From the NCBI GenBank assembly GCA_963556195.1, contig OY744522.1, forward strand, positions 41,700,263 through 41,764,262: 64,000 nucleotides of DNA. The letters are read 5' to 3'. Below the pieces are notes generated by a model that saw only the letters and a program-made list of their open reading frames with translations, made no database searches and was not told where the DNA came from. The stretch comes from Sepiola atlantica. Lineage: Eukaryota; Mollusca; Cephalopoda; Sepiida; Sepiolidae. Made by a program: the position numbers and the translations under genes. Below are positions 20,780-31,489 of this stretch, piece by piece (position 1 is the stretch's first letter; the number at the start of each line of letters is the position of its first letter).

Positions 20780-22245
20780 CCGAGTCAAACACATGGTGAA
20801 GCTGAAGGAGGCAGATAAACAAGTGCATACATGGAATTTACATGAAATCTGAAACGGCTATAAAACATGAAAACGACAATTGTAGAAGCACTAGAAACAG
20901 GTTAAATACGCATGGAAAAGTAACAAGAAAAAATTGTAATTAGAGGTATGATTTAAACTATAGAAACATCAGCACTGATGAAAACGGCTGACATATTAAG
21001 AAACAATCTGGAGGGATTAAAGCCACGGTATTTGTAAGGAATAGGCACGCAGATGATTTTTATTCTCATGGAGTCAATTATGGAGTCAATTTCGAGTATG
21101 ATGGAAAAAATCTCGAGCTAGTCCCGGAAATGACCGAAGCCGTTTACGATTTAGAAGCCGCAAAGAAATGTAATAAGGGATTCGAAGGGTTGGGTTAAGG
21201 TTAGGGTTACTTTACAATTAAAAAAAGGTGTTAGCCCTAAAAGAATATAAAATTTTAAAAAAGCTTCCTGACTCGGGATTCTCAGCCAATGCTCGGAACT
21301 AATTCTATCAGAGTTTCCATTAGGCGTCTATTTACTACAAGTGTTGGGACGATTAATCCGAATCCGAATCAGAATCCGAATCGGTATCGGAAAAAAAAAA
21401 CTGAGCCTTATTTCCGATTCCAAAACGATTCTTTTAATGTTTTTGACAAAAAAAAAGAAAATGAAACAAACACTATGTATTTATTTATTAGAATATTTAC
21501 AATATAACAGTAAAGACCACAGGTTAAGAATTACATTTAAACCATTTTTATTGATAAAATATGGTAACAAAGTAAATATTCTTATTAATCTTTTTGAAAT
21601 GTTCACATTTCCTTTCGCATCTATTTGCTAAACCTCTATATGACGCTTCTTAATGCGTTTACATTTGAGTATTAAAACGGTAGGAGCAAGTTTTTAATTT
21701 TTTTTAATTTTCAAAAATTATTTATTTCTTTGTTGGTGGGCTTTCGTCTTTGTTTGAATTATTTGTTGTGTGCTTTTGTTTGTCCCGTCACCGCTAAATA
21801 ACCCACCACCTCAACAATGAGATTTTACTATTTTTTGTGAACACCCTTAAAAAAAAACACACTTATTTAAGAGTCGTGGATCAGTTTTACAAACCAATTT
21901 AACGTAAAATCACTTTCCAAGTCCGAGACATTCTAGCGTTTTAAAGCCGTTAACGAAAATGTTTACTTTGCTCTGGGAGAGAAATTCGTTTATTTTACGG
22001 GGCGAGGGGGGGGGGCTACATTTTAAGCGAGTACGCATTGTTTGATGACTTTGTCTGTAGGACTTAGTAATAACATTTTGTGGAAATCCCTATAGGTTTA
22101 GAATGGCCAAGAAATAGTAATTATTTTATGTTAACTTTATATAGGAAACTGATCTCCTACTCTAACCGCCAAGTTTTACAAAGTGTTCACACGCAATCTC
22201 CTAATAAAAGATATCTAATTGTTTTATTGGGGGGTATTTAGCTGA
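20780..22245. other. Intergenic sequence, no gene recognised
   Basis: It contains a short aatccg hexanucleotide run at 21355-21385, a telomere-like ggttaaggttagggttac at about 21190, and G-rich gaggggggggg at about 22006. The short frames at 21289-21631 overlap each other and show no family features. Confidence 0.45.
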
Positions 22246-22270
22246 AGGTGTTAATCTCCAAATTTGCGAG

Positions 22271-22325
22271 TATTATTATTTGGAGTAGTAGTAGTAGTAG
22301 TAATAGTAGTAGTAGTATTATTATT

Positions 22326-22357
<32 letters not shown>

Positions 22358-22384
22358 GATTATGATTATTATTATTATTATTAT

Positions 22385-22416
<32 letters not shown>

Positions 22417-22419
22417 TTA
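22271..22419. repeat. Nested trinucleotide repeats in mirrored order
   Basis: Blocks run ATT, AGT, ATT, ATC, ATG/ATT, ATT, AGT, ATT. The order is close to symmetrical, which suggests stepwise point change and spreading within one original (ATT)n tract. Confidence 0.93.
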
Positions 22420-22429
22420 TATGTATCTT

Positions 22430-23257
22430 GTTTTATTTTTACAGTAAAACAAACCAATCCACTACATATCTGTTATATTGACAGTAGCAATAACCGACCA
22501 CATTTTTATAATTAGAATAAAAATATGGACGTTCTCTGATAGAGAGAAGGCACAGAATAGTAAACAAAGATCGTCACATTACGTATAGTTTTTTTTTAAT
22601 AGTAACATTATATGTAGAAACTCATTCTTAATATGAGGAGGGTCTTTGTTAACTATGCTGTTTGTACACTGGCTTCTTATTTTGCATACCAATCGTCGAC
22701 AATTTTAAATTGACTATGAAAAAATTAAAATAGCATTTTGTCAACTAACTACGAACTAATGCTAATTGGCTTTGCTTTAAAAGAGAAATACATTTTTAGT
22801 TCTCTCACAATTTTTTTTATTAATTGCAAAGAAAACATTTGAGAAAAATATTTAGAAAGATCTACTCGTGCAATTTTATTTTTTACGTTTGCAAAAGTAT
22901 ATGCGGACATTACACGTTTTTTTTTTTACAGAAATTCGAACATTTTAAAAATATCCGTAAATCACTAATTAAAAATTTAGAAATTTAAAAAAAAATCAGC
23001 AGAGGTAATTGTATCGGAATCGGGAAAAGATTTGCAGTCTTCCCATGACTATGCAAAACAAACTTACATCATTATAAGAGTTGGTTTGATTCGTGAAACA
23101 AACCAACCACATGCAAACTAATATAAAATGTCAGTGGGGTCAAACAACCCTATGAGGGGAGACCAATCATATTAAAAGGAAGCGCGAAAACGATTTAAGT
23201 AAAGACTGGATATATGAGAAAAATAAATTACCTCGTTCTCAAATAAGGGCAGTGGCC
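22430..23257. other. AT-rich intergenic DNA
   Basis: No gene or RNA recognised. A small hairpin (ttggtttg...caaaccaa) lies at about 23083-23108. Confidence 0.5.
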
Positions 23258-23553
23258 CTTAGTTCGGTTGAGTCCATGGAAAGTTGCTGTGGAGGGTCAG
23301 AGGACAGAAAAGGGCCGAGAAGAGATAGCACCATCTAGATTTTGACTTATAGGAAATAGAGAGTAATGGAAGTTTTAAGAGGCTTACTGTAACTCAGATT
23401 CCTCAGCAAACCGTCAGTCGTTACCAGCGAGCAATAACTGTTGCAGGAACAGCTTGTAGCTATAATGATTATAGTATGACACGCAGAGTACTGGAAATCT
23501 CGGGAATCGTGCTGTCACACAGATTCACGGGAAAACCATCATTTTTTATAACT

Positions 23554-23808
23554 CCTATTTATCTACGTCCCACAAAGTAGAATGTGACACAAGGTCGGAA
23601 GGTGGGAATTTGTACTCTAGAGGAAGAGTACGGAGTTTCTTAAAAAATTGCCTAGGCAGGGCGCCTCAGACAGTAAGCAATAAACTCACTCCTCCCCAAA
23701 GAGGGGAGGCAAAGCCTGGGAGGGGGTTAACCTCCCATAACTGCACAGGACAGTCGGAACAGATACTACACTTTGATCTTAGCCAAAAGACCAAAGAAGC
23801 ATCTGAAA
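23554..23808 (-). mobile_element. U2-headed SINE with perfect target duplication (copy C)
   Basis: It is flanked by identical 17-bp copies of catcattttttataact (23537-23553 and 23809-23825), the hallmark of LINE-driven retroposition. On the minus strand the head reads atgcttctttggtcttttgg then ctaagatcaaagtgtagtat and ctgttc, matching U2 snRNA from its first nucleotides. Part of the body seen in other copies (the section around ccgtcggcattcccc) is missing. Confidence 0.92.
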
Positions 23809-24089
23809 CATCATTTTTTATAACTAGCTACAACCTGTGTGTTACAAAGAATAAAAAATCATAAATGTATCTTAAAACAAATAAAGCAGAAAACATTTCA
23901 ATAATTTCATATATTTTTATTATCGTCTCATATTAAATGTTTTTTTCTTCTGTTCCCCATTCGTACCGTTTCCCTTTCTGTTAGTCGTTGCTCTAGCCGG
24001 CAGAAAATGACATCAACCAGTCAAATAGTCGGTAGTCGCTCCTGCCGCAAGTTCAGGACATCTGTACCAGGGAACACTCCCGATACATA

Positions 24090-24401
24090 TTATACATTCG
24101 AAAGAGAAAGAGCTGAATCGCAGAAGACAGAGAACTTCGTCTCAGCCAGTTCCGACATGTTACTCGGACCGTCCACCTTTGAAGCCTTAGATTGGCAAAC
24201 GCTCCCCGAGAGAGCCGCGGTGGCCCTCTTTCTCGTTGGAGAATTCAACCGAACGTGAGCCACAACACGGCCGCGGGTCTGAAATCTTGTGAGAGGGCGC
24301 GACCCTCGTTCGTACTGCATGATACTGGTGTCTTCATTTGGTATGTCGCGAATAAAATCTCCCTCGGCAGTCCCTGCTCTTGTTAAAACACAACTGCTCA
24401 T
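24090..24401 (-). CDS. Unknown 103-residue protein, paralogue of 7307-7621
   Basis: It starts MSSCVLTRAG and ends LSLSNV. Residues 22-59 are identical to copy 1. In that block the DNA differs at four sites (att/atc, ggt/ggg, acg/aca, aga/agg), all silent in this frame, while the same changes alter residues in the antisense frame that is also open here. The remaining 65 residues differ at about 21 positions. Function unknown. The lack of stops or frameshifts in either copy supports past or present coding selection. Confidence 0.5.
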   Translation of the reverse strand: MSSCVLTRAGTAEGDFIRDIPNEDTSIMQYERGSRPLTRFQTRGRVVAHVRLNSPTRKRATAALSGSVCQSKASKVDGPSNMSELAETKFSVFCDSALSLSNV

Positions 24402-24669
24402 GATTCAAAATTATTTTTTTGGTGAACTGTGAGGACAAAAGAGAGGATGTGATCTCGGTTATTATAGATAGAAAGATGTACAGATCTTTCTGTATATTCG
24501 TTAAGTTTATTTCTTGTATAGACGAAGTAAGCGTGTTTTTTAGTATTTGGATGTATGTCCTTTCGCTTTCGTTCTCCTAAGACTTTATGAAGAAATATTG
24601 CCGGAAAATTGTGACGTAAAAATTACTTATTGCGTCATTGAAAATATTATGAAATAATACGGGAGCTTT

Positions 24670-25079
24670 TTTTAACACGTATACATATTTATCTATATCT
24701 ATAAATATACTAGTAAAACTATGTTCTTGGTTTGGTTTGTTTGCTTGTCAACGTTCACAATTGATACGTCACAAAGTTTTTTTTACGGTTTTTCTCTATT
24801 CGATAAACATTTTCGCGTAACTAGCCATATACATAAAATATGCAATAACATAATTAAAACTTTTCAACAGCTGCTGCGAGAATTTATAAATTATATTACA
24901 AAAATCACATTAATAAATCTTTTAATGAAAGTTTTTAAAAGAAATATGAAATATACATAATTACTTTTTTTATCAACAATGCCATAAACAAACAAACGTA
25001 ACCGTTTTAGAAATATAAAAATAAAATTCCAAAAAAATGACAAATATAACAAGAATAAAAATAGCAAATATAACCACGA
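24670..25079. other. AT-rich intergenic DNA
   Basis: An open frame at 24721-24960 has no recognisable features. It could be chance in AT-rich sequence. Confidence 0.4.
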
Positions 25080-25080
25080 C

Positions 25081-25135
<55 letters not shown>
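25080..25135. repeat. (AAT)n trinucleotide repeat
   Basis: About 18 units. Open frames over it on the minus strand are homopolymer translations. Confidence 0.97.
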
Positions 25136-25136
<1 letters not shown>

Positions 25137-25139
25137 ACT

Positions 25140-26820
25140 GGGGAGGATAATTGCCACTCAAATTCAATATAAGTGCAACGGTCGTTGCTAGCGATAAATA
25201 ACTGGTAAACAGATGTTGCGATAACGCAAAGTGATTTCCAATGATTATCGAAAGAGAGGCAGAGTGCTAAAAAGCTGAAAACCACTATTTGGCATTGCCC
25301 TTTAACGCGCATAGTTGTTAAATAATAATAACAACACAATGAATAGTAATGATCATAGATACTGAAAGGGGACAGAGGGAAGACGCCTTAAAAGGTGGAG
25401 CCAGTAATTGCGAAAGTCATAAATGACGTCACTTCTATTCGGGGCTTATTCTGTCTCCTGAGCATGAACCAGCGACGAGCTAGACGTGAGAATCAAAAAG
25501 CCCCGTAGCATATAGGGTCCAGATGAGGTAGGGCACATTGCAACCCGAAATGGCCTTACTGAGGCTATAGTATACCTATCTCCAAGTAATTCTTTCTGAA
25601 TCTCTCTCTCGTACAAACTATTTCCAATGTCCAGTTTCTGTCGTGTCTTGTTTTAAATAAAACACTTTTTAAACCTAAGTCCGGCGTCCAGATATTATCG
25701 TTTCAACGGCCGAGATATACCAGCTCACCGACGAAACAAGGACACACGGCGCGAAGGTAAGCAGTTATGCAACAACGACTCTGACAGAAATCGTAACAAT
25801 CTAAATAGAAATAAGGTAGAAAAAATCGAGAACAAAGTGTAACTGTTAAAAAATGGCACTTTGTCCCCTAAAAATAACTGTTTAGTATAAAGTATTATAT
25901 ACAAAGCTACAGTGAAAACTCGAATAAAAACACATCTTATATAGAGCAAAGCGCATTAGATCAACTAATATATATTATGATAAAAAAGGAACTTTTAATA
26001 ACAAAAACACACATATATTTCATCAGTATCTGTAAAAGCCGCTAGTAGCATGGAAAATATTAAGTTAGGCTAAGATACGTAAGTATTTATGTGATCTCTG
26101 TAGTTACTCTTTTTGCGAGAAACTGGGAATTTTAAAGTTTAAGGATGTAGAAAAATTACTTAATTGTAGAAGTGAAATACCCATTAATTGTAACAGAGAA
26201 TACACCTAACTTTGGTATTACTAATACGAATCCTAACGCGCTCATATTGAAAAGAAAACTACACCCGTTATTCTAATATTTTTTATGAATAGAAAAAATA
26301 TCAAAAGAATCTCGAGTGTTTATGAGATAAATTTTAAATCCCATATATTAGTGTACAAATACATAAAATAAAAAGCAGCGTAGTGAAAAAAAATAATGCG
26401 ACCACGTTATTAGACTACGCGCCTTAGCTCCATGTTTTTTTTACCTACTTTAAGTGAACAGCGCCATAAAGATAATATAGAAGTAAAAATACTGCTCATT
26501 TTTAGTTATGCAAGAAGAATGTCTAAACAGATATGTCACAATCTATTAATTGTCGAATGAAATCAAAGTCGAATAAATAGTGGTAAAGGTTATCACACGT
26601 TGGATCACAATCACTACAACTATTTATCATAGCTGGTTTACGAGAATTAACTGAACAGGTCACCCAGCTCTCATTTAACTATCTGCGTATTTCTCTCGTC
26701 ACTTCTAACTCTATGTCGATTTAACCACTTTCTAATATTTTTAATATCTCCGTGTGTATTTAGAAAAAGAGTAATTCTTTTTCAGCGTACGGAATCGTCA
26801 GGCTAAGTGCACGCACTTGG
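25140..26820. other. Intergenic DNA, no gene recognised
   Basis: Unremarkable AT-rich sequence. No SINE head, RT motif or long frame is visible. Confidence 0.5.
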
Positions 26821-26829
26821 CGATTCCCT

Positions 26830-26960
26830 ACAAGTATGAAACGCGGACGCCTCTGTTTAACTTAATTGCTATAAATATATTTTTATATTTTACTATCTAG
26901 CTATATTCACGTATTAGGAAGTGTTGAAGTAAATACTAAAATGTATACGTGATATATAAT
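26830..26960. repeat. Copy of the 14600 interspersed repeat
   Basis: acgcctctgtttaacttaat, tgctataaatatatttttat and gtgttgaagtaaatact match 14612-14720 in order. It is followed by AT-rich sequence and (GAT)n. Confidence 0.6.
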
Positions 26961-27000
26961 ATCTATTTATAATATTATGATATTATATGTGTATACTACA

Positions 27001-27187
<187 letters not shown>

Positions 27188-27281
27188 CACAGTAGTTATA
27201 TTTGAGTTAATTGTGATTCTGATCCAAGGGTTGACTAATTAAACCGGTGGTAGAGTTATATGTAGTCACACTGGTGACATG

Positions 27282-27282
<1 letters not shown>

Positions 27283-27321
<39 letters not shown>
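27283..27321. repeat. (TA)n microsatellite
   Basis: A 39-bp TA run that starts the SINE cluster at 27340-28400. Confidence 0.95.
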
Positions 27322-27325
<4 letters not shown>

Positions 27326-27719
27326 GTGGATAATGAATATTAATTTATAAAAAAATAATTATTAAAGCACACTTCAAGTCGTGCAATTTGACCGACAAGT
27401 AAGCAATATTATATGTATGGTAGATCGAACATTCTTAGAGAATTACTATATTCATAAATACATATAAGATTTATTTCTCACGCATTGTATGTGGCTGTCA
27501 CGGTAGCAAAATGGAGAAGAATGTAGCCTCAGAGGTAATAGTGACTCGGTCGGAATCGTATGACCACGGGTAAAGTTATATAAAGATCCATTGTTGTTTG
27601 TGAGTAAACATGACACATATATTATTGTATATAATAAATATTTATTTATAAAAAAATAATTAAACATTTATTTTTTAAAATATTGTTATCGCTCTTTTTA
27701 ATACAAGAACTGAGTCTCT

Positions 27720-28085
27720 GGGGAAATTTAATAATAAGCAGTCACACTAGGCGTAACGCCTCTGTTGTTGTTAAACACTGCCCGTCTTAGCTAACTGTAT
27801 ATGTCCATTGATTTGGCATTTATGGAGTTTAACTTCTCTACATTTCAATGTAAATTTATGTTGGCCTTGGAGTTAAATACCAGGCTGCGAATCAAAGGTG
27901 AGTTAATAACTGGGTTTGAATCCTTCGACCAGCAGTAATTTACATCCCTTACATAAGCATGTAACACCGGTGTCTGTAGGTAATAAACTAAAATATTTAT
28001 AAAAACATATTGTATTTAGCAAAAAACATCGATGTCTGTAGGTATTAAAATAATTAATATTTATTTATAAATATTATTATAAACC
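27720..28085 (+). mobile_element. tRNA-derived SINE, cluster member
   Basis: It shares ttaataa.aagcagt at its start and gtctgtaggtattaaaataa near its end with the next copy. A tRNA-like core with ggccttggagttaaatacc (A-box region) and tgggtttgaatcc (B box) lies at 27862-27924. Confidence 0.6.
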
Positions 28086-28089
28086 CCCT

Positions 28090-28400
28090 TCACTAAAGGC
28101 CGGGCACTCTTGAGTGACTTTAATAACAAGCAGTACTAATAGCTGCATGCACGATCCGAATACGTTCGTTGATCACTCTGACTGCTTGTGTAAATCTAGC
28201 CGCCGATTCGCTATTTACAAAGTTAAATTCCTTTATAATTATTAACTAATTGTCTATGGCCGAGGGGTTAAAACTCTTGAGTACGAATCAGTGACGATTT
28301 GTGATCAGGGTTCGCATCCTGCACTGAAGATTGCATTAGCATGAAACATCGATGTCTGTAGGTATTAAAATAATTAATATTTATTTATAAATATTATATA
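28090..28400 (+). mobile_element. tRNA-derived SINE (Leu/Ser-like head)
   Basis: A box tggccgaggggttaa at 28257-28271 and B box gggttcgcatcc at 28308-28319 are spaced as in a type II tRNA. The upstream part (taataacaagcagtactaat) and the tail (gaaacatcgatgtctgtagg) recur at 45305-45615. The A-box region lies well inside the repeat, so the unit may be a dimer or carry an upstream extension. Confidence 0.72.
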
Positions 28401-28403
28401 TAA

Positions 28404-28410
<7 letters not shown>

Positions 28411-28468
<58 letters not shown>
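28411..28468. repeat. (TA)n microsatellite
   Basis: A 58-bp TA run directly after the SINE tail. Confidence 0.96.
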
Positions 28469-28473
<5 letters not shown>

Positions 28474-28579
28474 CACATACTTCTTATTTATTCACATACA
28501 TATATGTTTCGTTTTTTAAGCATTATCAGTGTACCTATGTGTGATTAAACCACCTTTGTCTACCATCCTAAATCTTAGA

Positions 28580-28584
<5 letters not shown>

Positions 28585-28638
<54 letters not shown>

Positions 28639-28660
28639 AGATAGATAGATAGATAGATAT
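28585..28660. repeat. (TA)n-(GATA)n compound microsatellite
   Basis: About 36 bp of TA, then gatata units, then gata units, ending at the caaacattgtt terminus of a Penelope-like 3' fragment. Confidence 0.95.
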
Positions 28661-28663
28661 ATA

Positions 28664-28750
28664 CAAACATTGTTAAAAATAACAGAATTCGTCTATTTAA
28701 CTATAACTTTTTTATTTTTTCAATTTTTTTATGGTCTTTTTTGTATTAAA

Positions 28751-28799
<49 letters not shown>
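28664..28799 (-). mobile_element. Penelope-like 3' tail fragment plus (TA)n
   Basis: caaacattgttaaaaataac, gaattcgtct, ttttatggtctttt and ttgtattaaaatca match the 5095 and 14822 copies. It is interrupted at 28754 by a (TA)n tract that replaces the internal poly(A) run seen in other copies. Confidence 0.65.
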
Positions 28800-28803
<4 letters not shown>

Positions 28804-29676
28804 AATTAAAAAACAATACGTTACAAATTTCCTGGTTTCATTGACATGGATAGACCTGATACTTAAAAAAAAGGACGTTAAAATCCATCGCAAATCCTCA
28901 TAGAATAGACAAATTGAAGAAATGAGTTCTATGACAGCCGGTATCTTTGTCCGGTGAATTCGCTCAAGTGTCCCTTTTGAGGAAATGGTTGTATAGGCCA
29001 TAATCGTAACTAAGTATTACTTAAAAATAATAAAATTGTTGATAACCAATGCTGTCTGTTTTCCTGTTTTGATAGCGTATTCATATTTAAGGGGAGATAC
29101 GTGTGGTATAATTTATTGGTTGGCGAGTGGTTTAGATCTTAGTGTGGCTGGCTGTTATTAAATTACCGGGTGAGGTGTATTACTGTTATTAAATGGTTTA
29201 GGTATGATTTTTTTTTTCAGGTGTGTTCTTATATTTGAGTTTAAAACTAGTTATAATTGTAAGTTATTAGCTAAGTGGGGGGGGGGGGCTTAGTGTTTAA
29301 TGGAAGGTGAAAAAGGGGTTGTCCTAAGGGGTATCAAATCAAGTGAATGGTTCAATAGGAACATGTATCATCATAATATATATGTAGTGCTGTAACCCTA
29401 TGGAGACATGTGGAGCATTTGTATCAAATTAGTTTTGTTTACTTTTACTTAATTACGTTTATGAGCATATCAGGGGTTCTGTGTGTATCGGTTAGATTTT
29501 AATCGTGTTCATATATATCTTTTCTTTTTTTAAGCGTATTCGATATGATATTTTTCGATATTAAACTAGTAAGATTTGTCATATATTTAAAACATTAAAA
29601 ATCAATAATTTATATTTTAGTTCTTACATTATTGCGTTTGGGCACTTTATTAAATTCTTTTCAACATACCTGAAGC

Positions 29677-29677
<1 letters not shown>
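28800..29677. other. Intergenic DNA, no gene recognised
   Basis: It includes a poly-G run of 11 at about 29279. No protein family or RNA recognised. Confidence 0.45.

Positions 29678-29749
<72 letters not shown>
29678..29749. repeat. (TA)n microsatellite
   Basis: A 72-bp TA run. The sequence after it (cacgtgtttcactacc...gatcatcaggg, 29860-29905) resembles the motif next to (TA)n at 49727 and 45652. Confidence 0.96.
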
Positions 29750-29754
<5 letters not shown>

Positions 29755-30162
29755 ATTTTATGAAGGCTAACCAAAGCATTCCTTTCAGGACACCAATGAT
29801 CACCATTAAAGATATTTTTTCTTACAAATATTATTTATTTATATTAAATGTTTTTTCCTACACGTGTTTCACTACCAAGCAGTTTGGCAGATCATCAGGG
29901 AAATTAAATGTCTGGAATACTGGTTTCAACTGCCGACAATACACAATGTGGCGTTGCAATAGTGGAGGTCACTTAAGAAGAGAAGAGAAAATAAAAATAA
30001 AAGTTAAAATTAAAAAACAAGGAAGAACAACGATAAAAAAGAAAGCCCTAGAAAAATTCTTAGAAAAGTAGCTCTGTACTCTGTAATCGAGTATCATCGA
30101 GCTTGTTTTTATTGGAACAACCCCGGTCTTCACTGAATGATCTATTTTATGAGTGAAAAATC

Positions 30163-30165
<3 letters not shown>

Positions 30166-30202
<37 letters not shown>
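30166..30202. repeat. (TA)n microsatellite
   Basis: A 37-bp TA run. Confidence 0.94.
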
Positions 30203-30206
<4 letters not shown>

Positions 30207-30317
30207 CATAGTTTCCCCCCCAAACAAAGCAAGCCGCCACTGTAGATGTGAGGGGCAACTGAGAAAAGAGGGGGGTCAACCTAAATTAGGAGCTGCGCAG
30301 CGAGGTGTCTGTTTACA

Positions 30318-30545
30318 TTAGTTTAAAATTTCTGCATGTCAGTACCGTCAGGAAAGCAGGAATCAGGGAGGGAGTTCCAGAGTTCAGCAGCACGAGGAAA
30401 GAAGGTTTTGGAGTAGAAAGCTGTTCATCATCTGGGGACCTCCACAGTGAATGGATGAGATTTGGAAGATTGTCGGGTTGGTCTAGTGAATTAACGTCGA
30501 GGGGGCACCAGAGCAGCAAGTTCATCAGAGAACAATCCATTGAAG
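30318..30545 (-). pseudogene. LINE RT C-terminal fragment
   Basis: The minus strand reads YFNGLFSDELAALVPPRR, a stop, FTRPTRQSSKSHPFTVEVPR, two stops, then YSKTFFPRAAELWNSLPDSC. This is the characteristic C-terminal block of jockey/CR1-like LINEs (SFFPR.A.LWNSLP..CFP). Three stops show it is dead. Confidence 0.82.
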
Positions 30546-30599
30546 TACTTGCAAAACAGGCACAATATATATATATATTCATTTTTTTATTTTTTGAAC

Positions 30600-30810
30600 T
30601 AAAAATATTTATCAGGTTTGGGAGAGAGTAAAAAAAGTTGGGGGGGGGGCCTGGAGAGATTCGGGGGTCGGGGTAATTTTTAGGGCGCAGGACAAACTTT
30701 TTAGGGGTCGGACCAAATTTTTTTATTTTTTGAACTAAAAATATTTCTCAGGGTTGAGGGAGAGTAAAAAAAAAGTTATGGTGAGAGAGAGTGGGGGGTC
30801 GGGGAAATTT
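30600..30810. repeat. Tandem duplication of about 130 bp
   Basis: tttttgaactaaaaatattt, agagagtaaaaaaagtt and gtcggg.aaatttttag occur twice in the same order, separated by about 130 bp. Confidence 0.75.
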
Positions 30811-30816
30811 TTAGCG

Positions 30817-31045
30817 GCGATATGAACGTATTTAGCATTCGCACCGGGACGGCGATAGGTACCTATTTAGCATTCGCACCGCGGCGGCAATAGTTACGTA
30901 TTTAGCATACAGCGGTGGCGATAGGAACGTATATAGCATGCGCACCGGGCGGTGATAGGTATGTATTTAGCATGCGTTCTGAGGCAGCAATAGGTACATA
31001 TATAGCACACGCACCGGGTCGGCGATAGGTACGTATATAGCACGC
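30817..31045. repeat. Minisatellite of about 36 bp, six copies
   Basis: The unit is approximately ggcgataggtacgtatttag plus cattcgcaccgggac. Copies vary at several positions. GC content is higher than the surroundings. Confidence 0.85.
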
Positions 31046-31489
31046 TAGACCTCTTCAAAATTGACCTTTTTCTTCAAACATATGGAAACTGATATTATTC
31101 CCATTCTCCAAGGTCTAAATTAGCTAAATATACCAGTTATTGTGATCTTGGACCTTGGCTATGCCTGCCTCAAGAGCCATGTAATTTTATTGTTGACGTT
31201 TTTCAAAAACGCTGCAAAATATGGGATATTATGTCCTTATTTTCATTGTAGCTTTCCAGAGGTTGATGCTATAGCATTGAAAGTGGTACCAAATGAAAGC
31301 TAATAAAATTTTCTTGCATATGGTAGTAAGCACAATAAAACACATGAACACCTGTGTAAATTTTAACTAATTTTAATGCACAAACAGCTGAGGCACTACA
31401 AAAAATCAGTGTGGTAGTATGATAGCACTGCACTGACACATATATTGCATAAGAAACTGTCAGATAGGATGTTACTAATACATGTATTA

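Larger units (their letters stand above)
23258..24665 (-). repeat. Unit containing the unknown frame (copy 2 of 2), split by a SINE
   Basis: The reverse complement aligns with 7060-8205 from cgtcacaatt near 24610 down to cgaact near 23265, interrupted by the SINE at 23554-23808. Copy 1 lacks the SINE and so serves as the empty site. Confidence 0.85.

Noticed and set aside
28257..28319. Functional tRNA gene (Leu or Ser type)
   Set aside because: A and B boxes are present, but acceptor pairing is not, and the same sequence recurs with SINE flanks at 45305.
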